Part shown: one piece after another, positions 42,326-50,931 of the stretch
Position numbering within the stretch: the first letter of the stretch is position 1
Layout of the letters: every line of letters starts with the position of its first letter
NCBI RefSeq assembly: GCF_004366075.1
Contig: NZ_SODU01000001.1
Coordinates: forward strand, 744,001-808,000
Length of the DNA stretch: 64,000 nucleotides
Reading direction: 5' to 3'
Source: Kribbella pratensis
Lineage (GTDB): Bacteria > Actinomycetota > Actinomycetes > Propionibacteriales > Kribbellaceae
Notes under the pieces: generated by a model
Databases searched by the model: none
What the model saw: only the letters and a program-made list of their open reading frames with translations
What the model was told of the DNA's origin: nothing
Position numbers and translations under genes: made by a program

Positions 42326-44476
42326 ATGGCAGACAAGGCGAACACTTCCCAAGGCACCGGAGCCGCGCCCGCTGTGGACAGCCCGGCAGCCATCCGCAAC
42401 GTGGTCCTGGTCGGCCCTTCGGGCTCCGGCAAGACCACCCTCGTCGAGGCCCTGCTGGTGGCCTCCGGAGTCCTGAACAGACCCGGCACCGTCCTGGACG
42501 GAACCACGGTGTGCGACTTCGACGACGCCGAGATCCGGCAGCAGCGTTCGGTCGGCCTGTCGCTCGCCTCGCTGCCGCACGACGGCGGCCAGGGGAAGGT
42601 CAAGATCAACCTGATCGACACGCCCGGGTACGCCGACTTCGTCGGTGAACTGCGGGCCGGGCTCCGCGCCGCCGACTGCGCGCTGTTCGTGATCTCGGCG
42701 AGCGAGGGCGTCGACGAGCCGACCCGGACGGTCTGGCAGGAGTGCGACCAGGTGGGGATGCCGCGCGCGGTCGTGATCACCAAGCTCGACCATGCCCGCG
42801 CGAACCACCAGAACGCGCTGTCCACGGCGCAGGCCGCGTTCGGCGACAAGGTGCTGCCGCTCTACCTGCCCGCTGGTGACGGGCTGATCGGGTTGCTCTC
42901 CCAGTCGTACTTCGAGTACGCCGGCGGCAAACGTTCGGTCGCGGCGCCGGACCCGTCGTACGCCGGCCAGATCGAGGAACTGCGCGGCACGCTGATCGAG
43001 GGCATCATCGAGGAGTCCGAGGACGAATCGTTGATGGACCGGTACCTCGGCGGCGAGGAGATCGACCAGAAGGTGCTGATCGACGACCTCGAGCGCGCGG
43101 TCGCGCGCGGCTCGTTCTTCCCGGTGATCCCGGTCTGCAGCGCTTCCGGGGTCGGCACGCTGGAGCTGCTCGAGGTGATCACCAGCGGTTTCCCGTCGCC
43201 GCTCGAGCACAAGCTCCCGGACGTCTTCACCCCGCACGGGGTCGCCCGCCAGGGTCTCACGTGCGACACCGCCGGACCGCTGCTCGCCGAGGTGGTGAAG
43301 ACGACGTCGGACCCGTACGTCGGGAGGGTCAGCCTGGTGCGGGTGTTCTCCGGCACCATCAGGCCCGACGCGACGGTTCACGTGTCGGGCCATTTCACGT
43401 CCTTCTTCGGTGATCACGACGGCGCGTCGCACGGGCACGAGGACCACGACGAGGACGAGCGGATCGGCTCGCTGTCGTTCCCGCTCGGCAAGACGCAGCG
43501 CCCGGCTGGGCAGGTGATCGCGGGTGACCTGTGCGCGATCGGCCGACTGACCCGCGCGGAGACCGGTGACACGCTCTCCGACAAGGCGGATCCGCTACTG
43601 CTGCGGCCGTGGAACATGCCGGAGCCGTTGCTGCCGATCGCGGTCCAGGCGCACGCCAAGACCGACGAGGACAAGCTCGGCGCCGGGCTGCAGCGGCTGG
43701 CGGCCGAGGATCCGACGCTGCGGATCGAGCAGAACCCGGAGACCCACCAGATCGTGCTGTGGTGCATGGGCGAGGCGCACTCGGACGTCGTACTGGACGC
43801 GCTGTCGAACCGGTACGGCGTGACCGTGGACACCGTCGAGCTACGGGTGCCGCTGCGGGAGACGTTCGGCGGGCCGGCCAAGGGCCACGGGCGGCACGTG
43901 AAGCAGTCCGGCGGGCACGGTCAGTACGCCGTCTGTGACATCGAGGTCGAGCCGCTGCCGGGCGGGTCGGGGTTCGAGTTCGTCGACAAGGTGGTCGGCG
44001 GTGCGGTGCCGCGGCAGTTCATCCCGAGCGTCGAGAAGGGCATCCGGGCGCAGATGGAGAAGGGCGTCGGGGCCGGGTACCCGATGGTCGACATCCGGGT
44101 CACGTTGCGCGACGGGAAGGCGCACAGCGTGGACTCGTCCGACATGGCGTTCCAGATGGCCGGCGGGCTGGCGCTCCGCGAGGCCGCGGCCGCCACCAAG
44201 GTCGCGATGCTGGAGCCGGTGGACCTGGTGTCGGTGCTGGTGCCCGACGATCTCGTCGGCGCGGTGATGAGCGACCTGTCCGGGCGTCGCGGAAGGCTGC
44301 TCGGGACCGACAAGGTCGGCGAGAACAGGACGCTGGTGAAGGCCGAAGTACCGCAGGTGGAGATCACCCGCTACTCCATCGACCTCCGCTCGCTGTCCCA
44401 CGGCTCGGCGTCGTTCACCCGCGAGTTCGCCCGCTACGAGCCGATGCCGGAGTCGATCGCGTCCAAACTGAAGTGA
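42326..44476 (+). CDS. EF-G-like translation GTPase (EF-G2)
   Basis: A 716-residue EF-G homologue with the domain order of EF-G: GTPase (P-loop GPSGSGKTTL near 30, DTPGYADF G3, ITKLDHAR G4), domain II, and domains III-V with the conserved GGHGQYAVCDIEVEP stretch. The canonical EF-G P-loop AHVDAGKTT and switch-I RGITI are replaced, the mark of the EF-G2 subfamily (mycobacterial FusA2). These bind ribosomes but their role in elongation is not settled. A strong terminator hairpin follows. Confidence 0.9.
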   Translation: MADKANTSQGTGAAPAVDSPAAIRNVVLVGPSGSGKTTLVEALLVASGVLNRPGTVLDGTTVCDFDDAEIRQQRSVGLSLASLPHDGGQGKVKINLIDTPGYADFVGELRAGLRAADCALFVISASEGVDEPTRTVWQECDQVGMPRAVVITKLDHARANHQNALSTAQAAFGDKVLPLYLPAGDGLIGLLSQSYFEYAGGKRSVAAPDPSYAGQIEELRGTLIEGIIEESEDESLMDRYLGGEEIDQKVLIDDLERAVARGSFFPVIPVCSASGVGTLELLEVITSGFPSPLEHKLPDVFTPHGVARQGLTCDTAGPLLAEVVKTTSDPYVGRVSLVRVFSGTIRPDATVHVSGHFTSFFGDHDGASHGHEDHDEDERIGSLSFPLGKTQRPAGQVIAGDLCAIGRLTRAETGDTLSDKADPLLLRPWNMPEPLLPIAVQAHAKTDEDKLGAGLQRLAAEDPTLRIEQNPETHQIVLWCMGEAHSDVVLDALSNRYGVTVDTVELRVPLRETFGGPAKGHGRHVKQSGGHGQYAVCDIEVEPLPGGSGFEFVDKVVGGAVPRQFIPSVEKGIRAQMEKGVGAGYPMVDIRVTLRDGKAHSVDSSDMAFQMAGGLALREAAAATKVAMLEPVDLVSVLVPDDLVGAVMSDLSGRRGRLLGTDKVGENRTLVKAEVPQVEITRYSIDLRSLSHGSASFTREFARYEPMPESIASKLK

Positions 44477-44479
44477 GTC

Positions 44480-44509
44480 AGGTGCTGTCTGGTGATCCAG
44501 ACAGCACCT
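44480..44509. terminator. Bidirectional terminator between EF-G2 and the AAA gene
   Basis: AGGTGCTGTCTGG and its exact complement form a 13-bp stem with loop TGAT, three bases after the EF-G2 stop. The right arm reaches the last two bases of the convergent AAA ATPase gene, so it can serve both directions. Confidence 0.8.
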
Positions 44510-45755
44510 AACTGAGGCGGCGGCGTACGTCGCGGGACTTGAGGTACGCCGCCACGTCGTCGTACCGCTCGCTCTGGTTGGCGAACTCGATGTACGAGCG
44601 GACGCGGTGCAGCCAGTCGAGCGTCGACGGCTTCACCGCGGTCAGCGCGTCGGTGAGGTGCCGCATCGCGAGCGGCGGCTCGCCACCGCTCGACAGCGCC
44701 TCGTCGATCACCTTGTCGACGCCGCGCTCGATCAGCGCGCGCAGGTCGGCGCCGCTGAACATCGCGGTCTGCCCGGCCAGTGCCTTCAGGTCGAGGCCGT
44801 CGGCCGGGACGTCCTTGGTCAGCACGGACAGGATGTCGGCGCGGGCCGGCTCGTCCGGCGGCGGCACGAAGATCACCCGGTCGAATCGGCCGGGGCGGAG
44901 CATCGCCTCGTCGACGTCCCACGGCGCGTTGGTCGCGGCGAGCACCAGCAGGCCCTCGTTCTCGGAGCCGATCGCGTCCAGCTCCTGCAGCAGTACGTCG
45001 ACCAGCCGACGCGCCTCGGACCCTCCGTGCTTGTGCCGTGCGAACGCCAGCGCGTCCAGCTCGTCGAGGAACAGCACGCACGGCGAGTTGGCGCGGGCAC
45101 GCTCGAACGCGGCGTGCAGGTTGCGCTCGGAGACCCCGAGGTACGGGTCCATCACGTCCTCGATCCGGACGTTGACGAACGGCAGTCCGCACTCTCCCGC
45201 AGTCGCTCGCGCCAGCAGCGTCTTGCCGCAGCCGGGTGGGCCGTACAGCATCACGCCGCCGCCGGACTTCCGCCCGTACTTCTCGTACAGCTCCGGCCGG
45301 CTCAGCGGGAGGATCACCATCCGGTGGATGACCCGCTTGATCTCCTCCATCCCCCCGACCTGGTCGAAGGTGGTGGTCTCCTTGGGCGTGTCCGGGATCA
45401 GCGGATCCTGCTCGTCCTCCGGCCCGACCTTGATCCGTACGCCGCTGCGCTCGGCGATCATGCCGTCGACGAGCTGCTGCAGCCGCCCGGTCCCCTCGAC
45501 CACGCCGCGCTGACGAGCCGCTTCGAGCAGGTTCCGCAGCAGTGCCAGCCGCCCGTTCGCAGCGGCCAGCTCACCGACCGGCACGAACTGGTCATCGGGT
45601 AGCCCGTGCTGATCCAGCAGTACGACGTACTGGTCGAGCGCCTCCTCGACCTCACCGGCTGCCGCGAGCGACTCCGCAAGGACGAGCCGCAGCAGTACGT
45701 CGTCCGGCGCCGCGTCGACCGCCTTACGCAACGCCTCGATCCGCTCGCCGGTCAT
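44508..45755 (-). CDS. AAA+ ATPase with N-terminal helical repeat region
   Basis: A 415-residue CDC48-like single-ring AAA protein. Residues about 1-110 are a TPR-like helical region (RIEALRKAVDAAPDDVLLRL). The ATPase has Walker A GPPGCGKTLLARA, Walker B VLFLDELDALAF, sensor residues (LVLAATNAPWDVDEAMLRPGRFDR) and a C-terminal helical lid. The partner is unknown; the N-terminal repeats suggest docking to the upstream TPR membrane protein. The start at 45755 has an AGGAGG site, but that site and the ATG lie inside a long inverted repeat (45753-45837), so translation may be regulated. Confidence 0.88.
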   Translation of the reverse strand: MTGERIEALRKAVDAAPDDVLLRLVLAESLAAAGEVEEALDQYVVLLDQHGLPDDQFVPVGELAAANGRLALLRNLLEAARQRGVVEGTGRLQQLVDGMIAERSGVRIKVGPEDEQDPLIPDTPKETTTFDQVGGMEEIKRVIHRMVILPLSRPELYEKYGRKSGGGVMLYGPPGCGKTLLARATAGECGLPFVNVRIEDVMDPYLGVSERNLHAAFERARANSPCVLFLDELDALAFARHKHGGSEARRLVDVLLQELDAIGSENEGLLVLAATNAPWDVDEAMLRPGRFDRVIFVPPPDEPARADILSVLTKDVPADGLDLKALAGQTAMFSGADLRALIERGVDKVIDEALSSGGEPPLAMRHLTDALTAVKPSTLDWLHRVRSYIEFANQSERYDDVAAYLKSRDVRRRLS

Positions 45756-45837
45756 GGGGCCTCCTGCCCTGGACTGAGGAGCGGAGGGAGCGAAGCGACC
45801 GGAGCGACGAGGGAAGGGCAGGAGTAACAGCCCCATG
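45753..45837 (-). promoter_or_regulatory. Inverted repeat burying the RBS and start of the AAA gene
   Basis: In the transcript of the AAA gene, AGGGCAGGAG-GCCCCATG (45770-45753, containing SD and start) is complementary to an upstream copy at 45837-45815 in 18 positions, with a 5-base bulge (TGTTA) and a 44-base loop. The stem would hide the ribosome site. This is the structure of a translational on/off switch, or a coupling device. Confidence 0.6.
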
Positions 45838-45841
45838 ACCC

Positions 45842-45858
45842 CCGCGCCGGAGGCGCGG
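45842..45858. terminator. Short GC hairpin after the TPR gene
   Basis: CCGCGCC and GGCGCGG pair around a 3-base loop just after the stop of the TPR gene. It is either a weak terminator or part of a composite structure with the inverted repeat at 45753-45837. Confidence 0.4.
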
Positions 45859-45870
45859 CATTCAACACAG

Positions 45871-46746
45871 TCATGATCCCCATTTCCTGTTGATCCAGCG
45901 GCGGACCAGCGGGGGGACCACCCAGGAGTAGACGCAGAAGCCCAGCCAGACCATGGCGAACGCGAACGACAGCGGCGCGAGCCCGGCCGCGCGGAGGCCG
46001 TAGATGACCGCGACCGCTCCGATCCAGACGACCAACGGATTGATGCGGGCGAACGGGCGCAGCGGAACCATCAGCGGATGGTTGAACAGCTTCGCCTCGC
46101 GGGCGGCGGCCCGCAGATCGGCGTCACCCGGTTGCGAGGCGGCGGCCGACCGCAGCGAGTTGTATCCGGCTCGCGAGTCGCCGGTCAGCATCGACGCCGT
46201 ACCGTGCAACGCCCGCGCGTTCGGGTCCTCCGGGTCGTACGACAAGGCTTCGGTGCTGTGCCGGTGCATGTCGCGGTCCTTGCCGAGCGCGAACGCCACC
46301 TGCGCACGGGCCGCCGAGACCGCCACGCTCTCCGGCGCGTGCGACGCCGCACGCTCGACCAGGGCACTCGCCTTCTCGGCCTGCCCAGCCGCCAAACAGA
46401 CGTGGGCGTACCCGAGCAACAGATCCGGATCGTTCGGATCGAGGCTCAGGCCCTGCAGGAACGCGGCCTCGGCCTCAGGCAGACGGCCCTCCGAACGCAG
46501 CGCGGACCCGAGAACGTGGAGCATCGCGGGGAACGGGCCGTGCTGGGCAAGGCCGTCCCGCAGTACGTCGACCGCCTCGGCGTCCCGCTGCAACGCGTGC
46601 AGGGCGGCGCCGCGGAACAGGTACGCCCGGTAGTCCAACGCTGCATCACCGGACAGCCCCTGCAGCTCGTCGAGCACGCGCTCGGGGCGGGCGATCTGCA
46701 GCCAGTGCGCGGCCATCCGCAGCCGTGCCTCACTCGGTTCGTTCAC
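45871..46746 (-). CDS. Tetratricopeptide-repeat protein with C-terminal membrane helices
   Basis: A 291-residue protein with about six TPR-like helix pairs over residues 1-215 (YRAYLFRGAALHALQRDAEA, LEAEAAFLQGLSLDPNDP type) and two hydrophobic helices near 232-265 followed by RRWINRKWGS. The repeats face the cytosol. GTG 46746 overlaps the stop of the next upstream gene (GTGA). It forms a likely unit with the small membrane protein and the AAA ATPase, a set whose function is not known to me. Confidence 0.82.
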   Translation of the reverse strand: MNEPSEARLRMAAHWLQIARPERVLDELQGLSGDAALDYRAYLFRGAALHALQRDAEAVDVLRDGLAQHGPFPAMLHVLGSALRSEGRLPEAEAAFLQGLSLDPNDPDLLLGYAHVCLAAGQAEKASALVERAASHAPESVAVSAARAQVAFALGKDRDMHRHSTEALSYDPEDPNARALHGTASMLTGDSRAGYNSLRSAAASQPGDADLRAAAREAKLFNHPLMVPLRPFARINPLVVWIGAVAVIYGLRAAGLAPLSFAFAMVWLGFCVYSWVVPPLVRRWINRKWGS

Positions 46747-47192
46747 AGCACCACCGTCACCAGGAAGAGGATCAACGCCTCGGCGATCGCGCCGCCGATC
46801 GTCACCGCGATTCCCCAGCCCCACAGGGATCCGTAGTCCGCGCCCCGCAACTGGAACGCGCGGTCCATCGGACGTTGCAGCCGCAGTTGAACCAGGCAGC
46901 ACAGTACGGCGACCACGCGGATGCTCACCCGGAGACCCGACGTGACGCCGGCGTCGTCGTACAGCAGGACGAACACGCCGATCACCGCGAGCAGGCCGAC
47001 CAGCCCGGTCAGCAGGATCAGCCGGCGCTTCGCGGCGTCGACACCGAGCCGGCCCGCGTTGAGGAAGGCCACGGCCGTGGACGCGAGCACGCCGCCGAAG
47101 AACGCGACGTACGTCTGGGACAGCAAGCGCCACGGGCGCGCCGACATGTCCAGGCCGGCGCCGACGGTCGGGCGCAGGAGTTCGTCCGGCAT
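46743..47192 (-). CDS. Small polytopic membrane protein of unknown function
   Basis: A 149-residue protein with four predicted membrane helices (FFGGVLASTAVAFL, LLTGLVGLLAVIGVFVLLY, SIRVVAVLCCLVQLRLQ, GWGIAVTIGGAIAEALILFLV). No family was recognised. ATG 47192 is chosen as the first start after the divergent promoter region. It overlaps the TPR gene by GTGA, hence co-translation with it. Confidence 0.75.
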   Translation of the reverse strand: MPDELLRPTVGAGLDMSARPWRLLSQTYVAFFGGVLASTAVAFLNAGRLGVDAAKRRLILLTGLVGLLAVIGVFVLLYDDAGVTSGLRVSIRVVAVLCCLVQLRLQRPMDRAFQLRGADYGSLWGWGIAVTIGGAIAEALILFLVTVVL

Positions 47193-47204
47193 CGGGCTCC
47201 AGGT

Positions 47205-47243
47205 GCAGATGGGCAGTGCAAATGGGCAATGCAAATGGGCAGG
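47205..47243. repeat. Three tandem 13-base repeats
   Basis: Units GCAGATGGGCAGT, GCAAATGGGCAAT and GCAAATGGGCAGG follow one another without gaps, between the divergent membrane-protein and HIT genes. They lie upstream of the HIT promoter (-10-like TAGCCT at 47263-47268). Repeats in such a place may bind a regulator or may vary by slippage. Confidence 0.6.
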
Positions 47244-47274
47244 GTTCGGCTCGCGCAGTGTATAGCCTGGGCCG

Positions 47275-47679
47275 ATGAGCGAGAACTGCATCTTCTGCGG
47301 GATCGTGGCCGGCACCATCCCCTCCACGCGGGTCGCCGAGACCGACCGGGCGATCGCGTTCATGGACATCAACCCCGGCACGACCGGACACCTGCTCGTG
47401 GTGCCGCGCGAACACTCGACCGATCTGCGCGAGGCCGCTCCCGAGGACCTCACCGCCGCGACCCTGCTCGCCCAGTCGCTGATCTCCCGGGTGATCGACC
47501 GCCTGGACGCCGACGGCGCCAACCTGCTGAGCTGCATCGGCGCCGAGGCGTGGCAGTCCGTCTTCCACACCCACCTGCACGTCATCCCCCGCTACAAGGA
47601 CGATCCCCTCCAGCTCCCCTGGCACCCGACTCCCGGAGACCTGGAGGAGATCAACGCAACAGCCGCCAAACTCACCTGA
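47275..47679 (+). CDS. HIT-family nucleotide hydrolase
   Basis: A 134-residue histidine-triad protein. The active-site motif HTHLHVIPR (HxHxH) lies near residue 100. Cys pair ENCIFCGIV at the N-terminus is typical of HinT-like zinc-binding members. It would cleave nucleoside phosphoramidates or dinucleotides. A -10-like box close to the ATG and no clear ribosome site suggest a short or absent leader. Confidence 0.9.
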   Translation: MSENCIFCGIVAGTIPSTRVAETDRAIAFMDINPGTTGHLLVVPREHSTDLREAAPEDLTAATLLAQSLISRVIDRLDADGANLLSCIGAEAWQSVFHTHLHVIPRYKDDPLQLPWHPTPGDLEEINATAAKLT

Positions 47680-47682
47680 GCC

Positions 47683-48822
47683 TCATAGCCCGGAGAAGAA
47701 CTCGCGAAGGTCCTGGACGAGCAGGTCCGGCGCATCCTGGGTGGCCCAGTGGCTGCCGCGGTCGAACTCGTGCCAGGAAACGATGTTCGCGTGGTCCCGC
47801 TCGGCGAACCGGCGGAGCGGACGGAAGTCGAACGCGAAGCTGGCCAGCGCGGTCGGCGTGGTCGTCGGCTCCTTCGGATGCTCGGCGTGCTTGTCCTCGT
47901 AGTAGAACCGCGCCGACGACGCACCGGTGTTCGTCAGCCAGTAGATCGTCGCGTTGGTCAGGACGTGCTCGTCGGAGCAGGAACTGAGCAGCTGGGCGAT
48001 CCACGCGAGCTGACCGGTCGGCGAGTCTGCCACCGCGTGAGCGATGTTCTGCGGAGCCTGCTCCTGCAGCTTCGCGTACGCGCCCAGGTTCTCGTTGAAG
48101 AACTGCAGGAACTGAAGGTACCCCTGCTCCTCCTCGGTGAGGTTCTCCAACTCCGCCGGGTCCCCGCTCGGGAACGAGAACAGCTGGGTCACGTGGACGC
48201 CGAGGACGTGCTCCGGGTCGACACGTCCGACCTCCGGGGACACGTAGGACCCGCCGTCGTTGCCGTGGGCGCCGTACCGCTCGTAACCGAGCCGGCGCAT
48301 CAACTCCGCCCAGGCGGCGGCCACCCGGTACCTGTTCCAGCCGCGGTCCTTGGTAGGGCCGGAGAAGCCGAAGCCGGGAACCGACGGGATGACCAGGTGG
48401 AACGCCTGCTCGCCGTTCTGCGGGTTGGTCAGCGGCTCGATCAGGTCGACGTACTCCAGCGACGTGTTCGGCCAGCCGTGAGTGAGGATCAGCGGGATCG
48501 CGTCCGGGTCGGCGGACCGGACGTGGAAGAAGTGGACGTTCTGCCCATCGATCTCGGTGACGTACTGCGGGTAGGAATTCAGCCGCTCCTCCCATTTCCG
48601 CCAGTCGTACGACGTCAGCCACTGGCCGGCGAGCCGCCGTACGTAGGACAGCGGTACGCCGTACTCCCACTCGGGCGGTAGCGGCCCGGTCTGGACGGCG
48701 TCCGTGTAGTCGATGTCGAGCTCGTTCGCCCACCGGGTGCGGGTGAGGCGGTCGCGCAGGTCGTCCAGGTCCGCCTGCGGAATGTCGATGCGGAAGGGCC
48801 GGATCTCGATGTTGTTCGTCAT
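47683..48822 (-). CDS. Epoxide hydrolase (EHN/alpha-beta hydrolase type)
   Basis: A 379-residue hydrolase with the N-terminal EHN domain (FRIDIPQADLDDLRDRL). The oxyanion segment is LTHGWPNTSLEYVDLIEPL, the nucleophile Asp lies in GAHGNDGGSYVSPEVG, and the C-terminal His is in RGSHWATQDAP. It opens epoxides to diols; juvenile-hormone-type and xenobiotic epoxides are known substrates of the family. ATG 48822 starts the protein; its ribosome site GAAGGA is unusually close, so a GTG nine bases upstream is an alternative. Divergent from the WYL regulator. Confidence 0.9.
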   Translation of the reverse strand: MTNNIEIRPFRIDIPQADLDDLRDRLTRTRWANELDIDYTDAVQTGPLPPEWEYGVPLSYVRRLAGQWLTSYDWRKWEERLNSYPQYVTEIDGQNVHFFHVRSADPDAIPLILTHGWPNTSLEYVDLIEPLTNPQNGEQAFHLVIPSVPGFGFSGPTKDRGWNRYRVAAAWAELMRRLGYERYGAHGNDGGSYVSPEVGRVDPEHVLGVHVTQLFSFPSGDPAELENLTEEEQGYLQFLQFFNENLGAYAKLQEQAPQNIAHAVADSPTGQLAWIAQLLSSCSDEHVLTNATIYWLTNTGASSARFYYEDKHAEHPKEPTTTPTALASFAFDFRPLRRFAERDHANIVSWHEFDRGSHWATQDAPDLLVQDLREFFSGL

Positions 48823-48842
48823 GTCCTTCACGCTAGAAGCCC

Positions 48843-48865
48843 ATTAGGCGGGTTAGCTTCCTAAT
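48843..48865. promoter_or_regulatory. Inverted repeat ATTAGG-N11-CCTAAT, WYL-regulator operator candidate
   Basis: A perfect 6-base inverted repeat with an 11-base spacer lies in the 63-base gap between the divergent epoxide hydrolase and WYL-regulator genes. Its size suits a dimeric HTH protein, the WYL regulator being the obvious candidate. Confidence 0.55.
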
Positions 48866-48885
48866 TGCATGCGAGACTTTCGGAC

Positions 48886-49848
48886 ATGATCGAGACCTCG
48901 GCTCGGCTGCTGAAGCTGCTCACGTTGTTGCAGTCGCCGCGCGACTGGACCGGTGCCGAGCTGGCCGAGAAATTGCAGGTCAGCGCCCGGACGGTGCGCA
49001 GCGACGTCGAGCGGCTGCGGTCGCTCGGCTATCCGGTGGACGCCACCCGTGGATCCGTGGGTGGTTACCGGCTGGGGGCGGGAGCTGCGCTGCCGCCGTT
49101 GCTGCTGGACGACGACGAAGCCGTGGCGGTGACGATCGGGCTCCGGAAGGCCGCCGGCGTCGCCGGAGTGGAGGAAATCTCGCTACGGGCGCTGAGCAAG
49201 CTGGAGCAGGTGCTGCCGTCGCGACTGCGTCGGCGAGTCAACACTCTCGCCGGATACACAGTGCAGGTGCCGCCGGACGAGGTGGGTCCGCAGGTCGATC
49301 CGGAGCTGCTGACGCAGCTGACCGGGCTCTGCCGGGACCGGGAGCAGCTGCGGTTCGACTACCTTGCACATGACGGTTCGGAGTCGCTCCGGCGGGTCGA
49401 ACCGCACCGGCTGGTCAACTGGGGCCGGCGCTGGTACCTCGTCGCGTTCGACCTGGAGCGCCGAGACTGGCGGACGTTCCGGGTCGATCGGGTGCGGCCG
49501 CGGATCCCGACCGGTCCGCGGTTCGCTCCGCGCGAGCTGCCCGAGGACGGTGACGTGGCGGCGTACGTGTCCCGGCGGGTGTCCGCCGCGGCCTGGCGGT
49601 ACCGGGCGTCCGTGGAGGTCGCCGTACCTGCGCCGGTGCTTGTGGAACAGCTGACGCCTGCCGTCGGAGTCGTCGAGCCGATCGACGAGGAGCGGTGTCT
49701 GCTGCGGACAGGGGCCGACAGCGTCCAGAATCTCGCTCTGCATCTCGGCCTGCTCGACGCGGACTTCGTCGTACTCGACGGTCCTCCGGAGCTGACGGCG
49801 TACGTGGCGCGGCTGGCCGAGCGCTACCGGCGCGCTACGAGTTCGTAG
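48886..49848 (+). CDS. HTH–WYL domain transcriptional regulator
   Basis: A 320-residue regulator. The N-terminal HTH_11 (residues about 1-55, LAEKLQVSARTVRSDVERL) binds DNA and the middle WYL domain (VEPHRLVNWGRRWYLVAFD) senses a ligand, perhaps nucleic acid. A short WCX C-terminus follows. ATG 48886 has no ribosome site, so it may be leaderless. It is likely to control the divergent epoxide hydrolase. Its stop overlaps the convergent pimA by 25 bases. Confidence 0.9.
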   Translation: MIETSARLLKLLTLLQSPRDWTGAELAEKLQVSARTVRSDVERLRSLGYPVDATRGSVGGYRLGAGAALPPLLLDDDEAVAVTIGLRKAAGVAGVEEISLRALSKLEQVLPSRLRRRVNTLAGYTVQVPPDEVGPQVDPELLTQLTGLCRDREQLRFDYLAHDGSESLRRVEPHRLVNWGRRWYLVAFDLERRDWRTFRVDRVRPRIPTGPRFAPRELPEDGDVAAYVSRRVSAAAWRYRASVEVAVPAPVLVEQLTPAVGVVEPIDEERCLLRTGADSVQNLALHLGLLDADFVVLDGPPELTAYVARLAERYRRATSS

Positions 49849-50921
49849 ACCGAGAGCAGGTCTGGCAGCAGGACGGACCAGTCGTACTTCGGTGCGGCGG
49901 CCAGTCCGACGGAGCGGAGACGCTCGCGCTCATCGGGTCGACGTAGTAGCCGGAGTGCACGGGCCGCCAGCTCGCCGGCGTTACCGGGCTCGAACAGCTC
50001 GCCCAGCTGACCGCCCTCCAGTACGTGCCGGAACGCGGGCAGGTCACTCGCCAGCACCGGTGCACCCGCCGCCATCGCCTCCAGCAACACGATGCCGAAG
50101 CTCTCGCCCCCGAGATGCGGGGCGACGTAGACGTCCGAGCCCGCCAGCATGTCCGCCCGAGCCTCGTCGTCGATCGCGCCCAGGAACAGCACGTTGTCTT
50201 GATACCGCGACGGCAGCGTCTGGTCGGCTTGCCCTGATCCGGCGACCAGGACCTTCAACCGTGGACGCTCGGCAATCAGCGCCGGTACGGCGTCCAGCAG
50301 CACGCCGAGGCCCTTGCGCGGCTCGTCCAACCGGCCCAGGAAGCTGATCGTGCCGTCCTCGCCCATCCATTCAGGGCGCGGGCTGCCCTTGAACCGGGCG
50401 GTGTAGAGACCGTTCGGGATCACGACAGCCTCGCCGCCGATGTGCTGGACCATCATCGAGCGCGCGTTCTCGGAGACCGCGATCCGGGCGTCGATCTTCT
50501 CCAGCGCCGGCCGGAGCAGGCTGGACGCCACGCTCATCGCCCGGGACCGGACCTGCCAGGTGTGGAAGGTGGCGACGAACGGGCCGTCGGCGGACCACAG
50601 CGCGATGATCGACGCGCTCGGCGTGGTCGGCTCGTGGACGTGGACGACGTCGAAGTCCCCGTCGGCGAGCCAGCTCTTCACGCGCGCCGCCGTCCGCGGA
50701 CCGAACGTCACGCGGGCGACCGACCCGTTGTACGGCACGCCGATGGCCCGTCCGGACGAGACGACGTACGGCGGGATCGCGCTGTCCGAGGACTCGTCGA
50801 CCGGGGCCAGGACCGACACCTCGTGGCCGAGCGACAGCAGCGCCTCGGCGAGGTCGCGGACGTGGTTCTGCACTCCGCCGGGCGTGCCCAGCGAGTACGG
50901 GCAGACCACGCCGATCCTCAC
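49824..50921 (-). CDS. pimA: Phosphatidyl-myo-inositol mannosyltransferase PimA
   Basis: A 365-residue GT4 glycosyltransferase that transfers the first mannose from GDP-mannose to phosphatidylinositol at the inner leaflet. N-terminal GTPGGVQNHVRDLAEALLSLGHEV and the C-terminal donor-binding LAPHLGGESFGIVLLEAMAAG (with the family's E-x7-E) are seen. It is followed upstream by patA (10-base gap), and by pgsA and HIT/thrS beyond. The overlap with the WYL gene is on opposite strands. Confidence 0.94.
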   Translation of the reverse strand: MRIGVVCPYSLGTPGGVQNHVRDLAEALLSLGHEVSVLAPVDESSDSAIPPYVVSSGRAIGVPYNGSVARVTFGPRTAARVKSWLADGDFDVVHVHEPTTPSASIIALWSADGPFVATFHTWQVRSRAMSVASSLLRPALEKIDARIAVSENARSMMVQHIGGEAVVIPNGLYTARFKGSPRPEWMGEDGTISFLGRLDEPRKGLGVLLDAVPALIAERPRLKVLVAGSGQADQTLPSRYQDNVLFLGAIDDEARADMLAGSDVYVAPHLGGESFGIVLLEAMAAGAPVLASDLPAFRHVLEGGQLGELFEPGNAGELAARALRLLRRPDERERLRSVGLAAAPKYDWSVLLPDLLSVYELVARR

Positions 50922-50931
50922 GGCTCAATTC

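Noticed and set aside
45771..45880. Small plus-strand ORF after the inverted repeat (ATG at 45835, 13 codons)
   Set aside because: Arises from the copy of the AAA ribosome site in the inverted repeat and has no further support.
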